Assembly (NCBI RefSeq): GCF_033097525.1
Contig: NZ_CP109907.1
Location: 5,766,001-5,830,000, forward strand
Direction of reading: 5' to 3'
DNA from: Sphingobacterium sp. UGAL515B_05
GTDB taxonomy: Bacteria; Bacteroidota; Bacteroidia; Sphingobacteriales; Sphingobacteriaceae
Length of the DNA: 64,000 bases
The notes beneath the pieces were generated by a model. The model searched no databases. It saw nothing but the letters and a program-made list of their open reading frames with translations, and had not been told where the DNA came from. Positions 60,909 through 64,000 of this stretch are shown here, in pieces. The position numbers were made by a program, and so were the translations under genes. Within the stretch, counting starts at the first letter, position 1. Every line of letters begins with the position of its first letter.

Positions 60909-61331
60909 CTATTTAAAGCGAATTCCCTTCTTTAATTGAGTGTCTTTTAATTCAGGATTCATCGCCATCGCTATAGCATCCGATGCTGTAGGAAGGGTAC
61001 CCGTTGTTACATCCATCACAATTGGTTTTAGTGACTTACTTACGCCCTCCTCATAAATAATCATCCGATGAACAGCAAATTTCCCATTGTTATAATCCAT
61101 ACACATATCACATTTTATCGATGACTGGTTAACACTATCTGATTTTATGCAAGTAGTAAACAACATTAGTCCATGTTCTTTATCTATTCCTCCACTTTGG
61201 TAGCTCTTAATGAATGCATTAAGATTATCTCCTAATTTTCCGAAATGACAAACTGTGATAACAAAATGGTCATCATAACCCTTTCCGATCAAAATATTTT
61301 TGAAGCTTTCGGCATCATAACTTTCTTTCAT
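60909..61331 (-). CDS. Extra unknown gene inside the tra operon
   Basis: A soluble 140-aa protein without signal peptide, starting MKESYDAESFKNILIGKGYD, with four cysteines, two of them in KCDMCMDY. It lies between traK and traL, where CTnDOT-type operons have no such gene. Spacing is tight (8 and 11 bp), so it is co-transcribed. Not recognised. It may be a later insertion, such as an entry-exclusion or fertility-control gene. Confidence 0.65.
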   Translation of the reverse strand: MKESYDAESFKNILIGKGYDDHFVITVCHFGKLGDNLNAFIKSYQSGGIDKEHGLMLFTTCIKSDSVNQSSIKCDMCMDYNNGKFAVHRMIIYEEGVSKSLKPIVMDVTTGTLPTASDAIAMAMNPELKDTQLKKGIRFK

Positions 61332-61342
61332 TTTATTTAATT

Positions 61343-61966
61343 TTAACGTTCGACGATTTCCTCATCCTTATTAGAAATCACCGCAAACTTCAGAATTTGA
61401 AAACCTTGCGGATTGGTATCAGATCGGACACTGTTAAGCAGATTGCATGAGGTGACAAGACTTCTTCGAGTAAGATTGCTCGATCTAATGATGAATTGTT
61501 TAGCGTAGGTGGTTACAGAATATGGGTACGAATTAAAATCACAGATCACGCTGTCCACTTCTATTCGTTGCTGAATGTTCCCAGAGATAATCCTGTTGTA
61601 ATACCCCTTTTCAGAAAGATCACGATAATAATCAAATGCACTTTTGTCCGCCAGATCAAATGCACGTTTCATATTGCTTTCAATCGCGGCCTTATCTGGT
61701 GCCAGTGTGAAAAAGAGCTCATGGAACCTCCTAACATGCTCACGTGCCTCAACGGGGCGGTTTATGCTTGCATCTTGTGACAGCGCCAGCATCAGCGATT
61801 TTCCCTGATCCAGAACATATATTTTCTCCCGTTGTGCCGAAGCAAAGGAATAAGATTTCCACACAGCAAAAACTGCCACCGCAAGACACAGTATTGCAAA
61901 GACAATTGCGTATAGCCTGATCTGTTTGAAGCTGTTTTCGATATTTCTTAGCGTTCTGAATTCCAT
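61343..61966 (-). CDS. traK: Conjugative transfer protein TraK
   Basis: The 207-aa protein starts at ATG 61966 (MEFRTLRNIENSFKQIRLYA). It has one N-terminal membrane helix (AIVFAILCLAVAVFAVW) and the TraK features VREHVRRFHELFF-like REHVRRFHELFFTLAPDKAA, YYRDLSEKGYYNRIISGNIQ and NPQGFQILKFAV. It is the VirB8-like inner-membrane assembly factor. It overlaps or abuts traJ. Confidence 0.92.
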   Translation of the reverse strand: MEFRTLRNIENSFKQIRLYAIVFAILCLAVAVFAVWKSYSFASAQREKIYVLDQGKSLMLALSQDASINRPVEAREHVRRFHELFFTLAPDKAAIESNMKRAFDLADKSAFDYYRDLSEKGYYNRIISGNIQQRIEVDSVICDFNSYPYSVTTYAKQFIIRSSNLTRRSLVTSCNLLNSVRSDTNPQGFQILKFAVISNKDEEIVER

Positions 61967-61968
61967 AA

Positions 61969-62988
61969 TCAATTGCTTTTTTGTCCACCACTTTTATTAT
62001 CAAGTAATTCTCCGCCAATATTCCCCACTACCGCTCCTGCAGCTGCTGCCCCAACATTTCCTGTACGCATTGCTGCCTGACTAACGTTACGCGTAAAGTT
62101 GCCAGCTCCGCCAGCCTGGATGATCCAGCTTGTAACAGTAGGAATAGTAAAGTATCCTACAATTCCGATAATCATAAAAATCAGGTAAACGCTATTCTCA
62201 GGATCAGGGACAAATGAAGGATCACTTAATAGCTCTATGTCCCGTTGCACACTCATGGCATTGATTTTTGCCAGCATAGCGCTAAATAGATCAGCGACCG
62301 GAAGCCACAGATAAACACTGATATATCTGCTGAGCCACTGGGTAAGCGTACTCTGAAATCCGTCCCATACAGATATGGCAAATGCAATCGGCCCCAGTAT
62401 CGAAAGAACTATTAAAAAAAAGGTCCGGATAGTATCCACGACCAGTGCCGCGGCCTGAAAAAGAAGTTCGAGGATTTCCCTTAATTCTTTTTTGATTTCC
62501 TGTTTGATATTGTAGACTGCTTGATCACGGTACATACTGACCATCGTTGCGATATCATCAAATGACCAGCCCAGATCATCGAGCTTTTTGTCAAACTCCT
62601 CGTCGGAGACCAGGTATGCGGTAGCCGGGTTTCTCAGCATCGCTTCCTTTTCAAGAATATCTTTCTGCTGTTGCAGGGTATTGAGATCCAGAACCTGTCC
62701 TTCAAGCATCGAGTGGGTTCCTTTCACTATTGGACTCAGCACACCATTGATAGTACCTAGCACAATGGTCGGAAAAAACATGATACACAGTCCTATTGCA
62801 AAGGGTCTCAGCAAGGGAAAAACGTCTATTGGCTCTGCCCTGCTCAATGCCTGCCATACTTTTAAAGCAACATAAAATAAGGCTCCTAATCCCGCAACAC
62901 CTTTTGCTACTACGGCCATCGTTTCCGACAAAGGCATCATTTCATCGTAGAGACCACGTAGAATCTCATGTAAGTTGTTAAATTCCAT
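61969..62988 (-). CDS. traJ: Conjugative transfer protein TraJ
   Basis: The 339-aa protein has several membrane helices (about 25-42, 66-86, 190-215, 225-245, 275-295) and TraJ motifs: NLHEILRGLYDEMMPLSETM, LRPFAIGLCIMFFPTIVLG and SRYISVYLWLPVADLFSAML. It is the VirB6-like multi-spanning channel protein. It lies between traI and traK. Confidence 0.93.
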   Translation of the reverse strand: MEFNNLHEILRGLYDEMMPLSETMAVVAKGVAGLGALFYVALKVWQALSRAEPIDVFPLLRPFAIGLCIMFFPTIVLGTINGVLSPIVKGTHSMLEGQVLDLNTLQQQKDILEKEAMLRNPATAYLVSDEEFDKKLDDLGWSFDDIATMVSMYRDQAVYNIKQEIKKELREILELLFQAAALVVDTIRTFFLIVLSILGPIAFAISVWDGFQSTLTQWLSRYISVYLWLPVADLFSAMLAKINAMSVQRDIELLSDPSFVPDPENSVYLIFMIIGIVGYFTIPTVTSWIIQAGGAGNFTRNVSQAAMRTGNVGAAAAGAVVGNIGGELLDNKSGGQKSN

Positions 62989-63003
62989 AACGCTCAGAAT
63001 TAG

Positions 63004-63636
63004 TTACCAATATTTTTGACTAGCAGTTCCATATAGATCCATGACACGCTTCGTGTCATTTTGCTTTTTAGCTCGTAGGATGCTGACAGAGATATTTTTA
63101 TTGGTATAATATCTTACAAGGCTGTGATACTGTTTAACCTCTTTATATACGCGATCAATAATCTCCATACGCTCCTTATCGTTCAGTGAAAGACTGCTTG
63201 AACTCACAATTTGCTTTAGTTCTTTAAGCAGTTCCGTACTCTCGTTCAGCAATGCGGAATAACCATTTCCTATCGCAACCAGCTCGGCAGCAGAAAAATT
63301 CTTATCATTTAGCATTTTTCCGAAATTGTTGACGTACAAGTTGCTTACATCCCCGACCAGTAGCACAGTCTGCTGAACTTTTCTAGCATCTTTAACCAGG
63401 TTATTGACAGCTTTAAGCTTGTCATAATACTCTTTGCCCTGTTCATATACTTTTTTGACTTCATTGAAATTCTTGACAACATTGCTTACTGTGCTCGAGG
63501 TTTGCACGATTTCATTCGCTGAATTCAAAATCCCAGAAGCCAGATTGGTGGGATCGGTAACGACCCATTGAGCCTTTACGTTTTGTGATATGGTAATGGA
63601 CATCACCATAAACACGGTCATTAATAGATTTTTCAT
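63004..63636 (-). CDS. traI: Conjugative transfer protein TraI (DUF4141)
   Basis: The 210-aa protein has a signal peptide (TVFMVMSITISQNVKAQ) and the DUF4141 pattern: QWVVTDPTNLASGILNSANE, KVYEQGKEYYDKLKAVNNLV and EVKQYHSLVRYYTNKNISVS. It is the VirB5-like periplasmic coiled protein of the channel. It follows traG by 20 bp. Confidence 0.94.
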   Translation of the reverse strand: MKNLLMTVFMVMSITISQNVKAQWVVTDPTNLASGILNSANEIVQTSSTVSNVVKNFNEVKKVYEQGKEYYDKLKAVNNLVKDARKVQQTVLLVGDVSNLYVNNFGKMLNDKNFSAAELVAIGNGYSALLNESTELLKELKQIVSSSSLSLNDKERMEIIDRVYKEVKQYHSLVRYYTNKNISVSILRAKKQNDTKRVMDLYGTASQKYW

Positions 63637-63656
63637 TTTTTTTATTTTTAGATTGT

Positions 63657-64000
63657 TTAAATATTTAAATTGTCTGTGGGCGAAAGCCCTTTGATTTTCC
63701 GAAGAGAAATCTTTTTGATAGCTGCTTCCACGTCGCCGCCCATATCGTGGGCAAGATTCATCACTTCCATTTTCTCCGATTCCTCAGTTGTATAGGCCAA
63801 ATACTCCTGTTCGCTCACCTCTGTAGCGTAGACCGCCGAATGTGTTCCTCCAAGCCCTATCCAAACTTCCTTGTACTTACGATTAGGATCATTGTCCTGA
63901 TTAATCGAAAGGATCTGCGATTTTTCACGCTCAGTAAGTCCAAGCATATTTTGGATGTCGTCAAATTTGTTGGCGTATTTCCGCTGGTCGAGTAAAATCT
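63657..64000 (-). CDS. traG: Conjugative transfer ATPase TraG, C-terminal end only
   Basis: The frame is open to the right window edge; about 114 codons are visible. They read LLDQRKYANKFDDIQNMLGL then TEREKSQILSINQDN and EVWIGLGGTHSAVYATEVSE, the C-terminal end of the VirB4-type TraG ATPase that powers transfer. The ATG at 63947 is internal. The rest, with the Walker motifs, lies outside the window. Confidence 0.92.
   Translation of the reverse strand, partial: ILLDQRKYANKFDDIQNMLGLTEREKSQILSINQDNDPNRKYKEVWIGLGGTHSAVYATEVSEQEYLAYTTEESEKMEVMNLAHDMGGDVEAAIKKISLRKIKGLSPTDNLNI

Noticed and set aside
1..64000. CRISPR array, tRNA or rRNA genes, insertion sequences, integrase
   Set aside because: No repeat-spacer pattern, cloverleaf-like gene, transposase or tyrosine/serine recombinase was seen on either strand.

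Overview
The window is from a member of the Bacteroidota and most of it looks like one integrative conjugative element with its cargo. The evidence is a CTnDOT-type tra operon at the right end, a PRTRC gene set at the left end, two SusC/SusD transporters each with its own ECF sigma factor and FecR-type anti-sigma factor, and a TAnnTTTG-type promoter box. The number of sigma/FecR/SusC/SusD sets suggests a Sphingobacterium/Pedobacter-like host, but the sequence does not settle the genus. I see no tRNA, rRNA, CRISPR array, insertion sequence or integrase.

Layout. 1-6.5 kb (+): DUF932 protein, a run of small unknown genes including a tandem duplicate, then PRTRC E, C, a 57-aa gene hidden in another frame, a probable PRTRC F, B and ThiF-like genes. 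This block ends in a cluster of perfect hairpins (6479-6611). 6.7-11.7 kb (-): orphan type VI secretion tip module (VgrG, DUF4280 PAAR-like protein, a proline-rich putative effector, a TPR protein and an unknown protein). 12.3-15.6 kb: TPR/AraC-type membrane regulator facing a small lipoprotein, a MauE-like redox membrane protein and a small Cys-containing exported peptide, with repeated upstream motifs. 15.8-24.1 kb (-): sigma factor, FecR, SusC, SusD and a thioredoxin-like lipid/periplasm-facing protein. 24.4-28.2 kb: lipoprotein pair on the minus strand, and on the plus strand a lipoprotein with a papain/NlpC-like C-terminus followed by two paralogous small membrane proteins that look like duplicated immunity genes.

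28.5-36.5 kb: a large protein with a Cap4/DUF4297-like nuclease domain, sitting between a full dnaE and a remnant of a second dnaE 3' end; then dnaE and dinB (-) and a divergent LexA-like S24 regulator (+) behind paired palindromic operators, which together form an SOS-type mutagenesis cassette. 36.5-45.1 kb (-): an AT-rich polymorphic-toxin island: a zinc-ribbon protein, two paralogous transglutaminase-like/TPR secreted proteins, an RHS-core toxin with a restriction-endonuclease-fold tip, and a row of small genes that look like immunity genes. 45.7-54.3 kb (+): second sigma/FecR/SusC/SusD set, ending in an S9 prolyl-oligopeptidase-like hydrolase. 54.4-57.1 kb (-): a second small Cys-rich exported peptide with a MauE-like protein and an AraC-type regulator. 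57.3-64 kb (-): traQ, O, N, M, L, an extra unknown gene, K, J, I and the end of traG.

How it fits together (inference): the tra operon and PRTRC/DUF932 block are the element backbone; the roughly 50 kb between them is cargo for nutrient uptake, contact-dependent competition, DNA damage response and probable phage defence. A theme that recurs is a MauE-like membrane protein next to a small exported cysteine peptide, each pair close to a SusCD locus and an AraC-type regulator.
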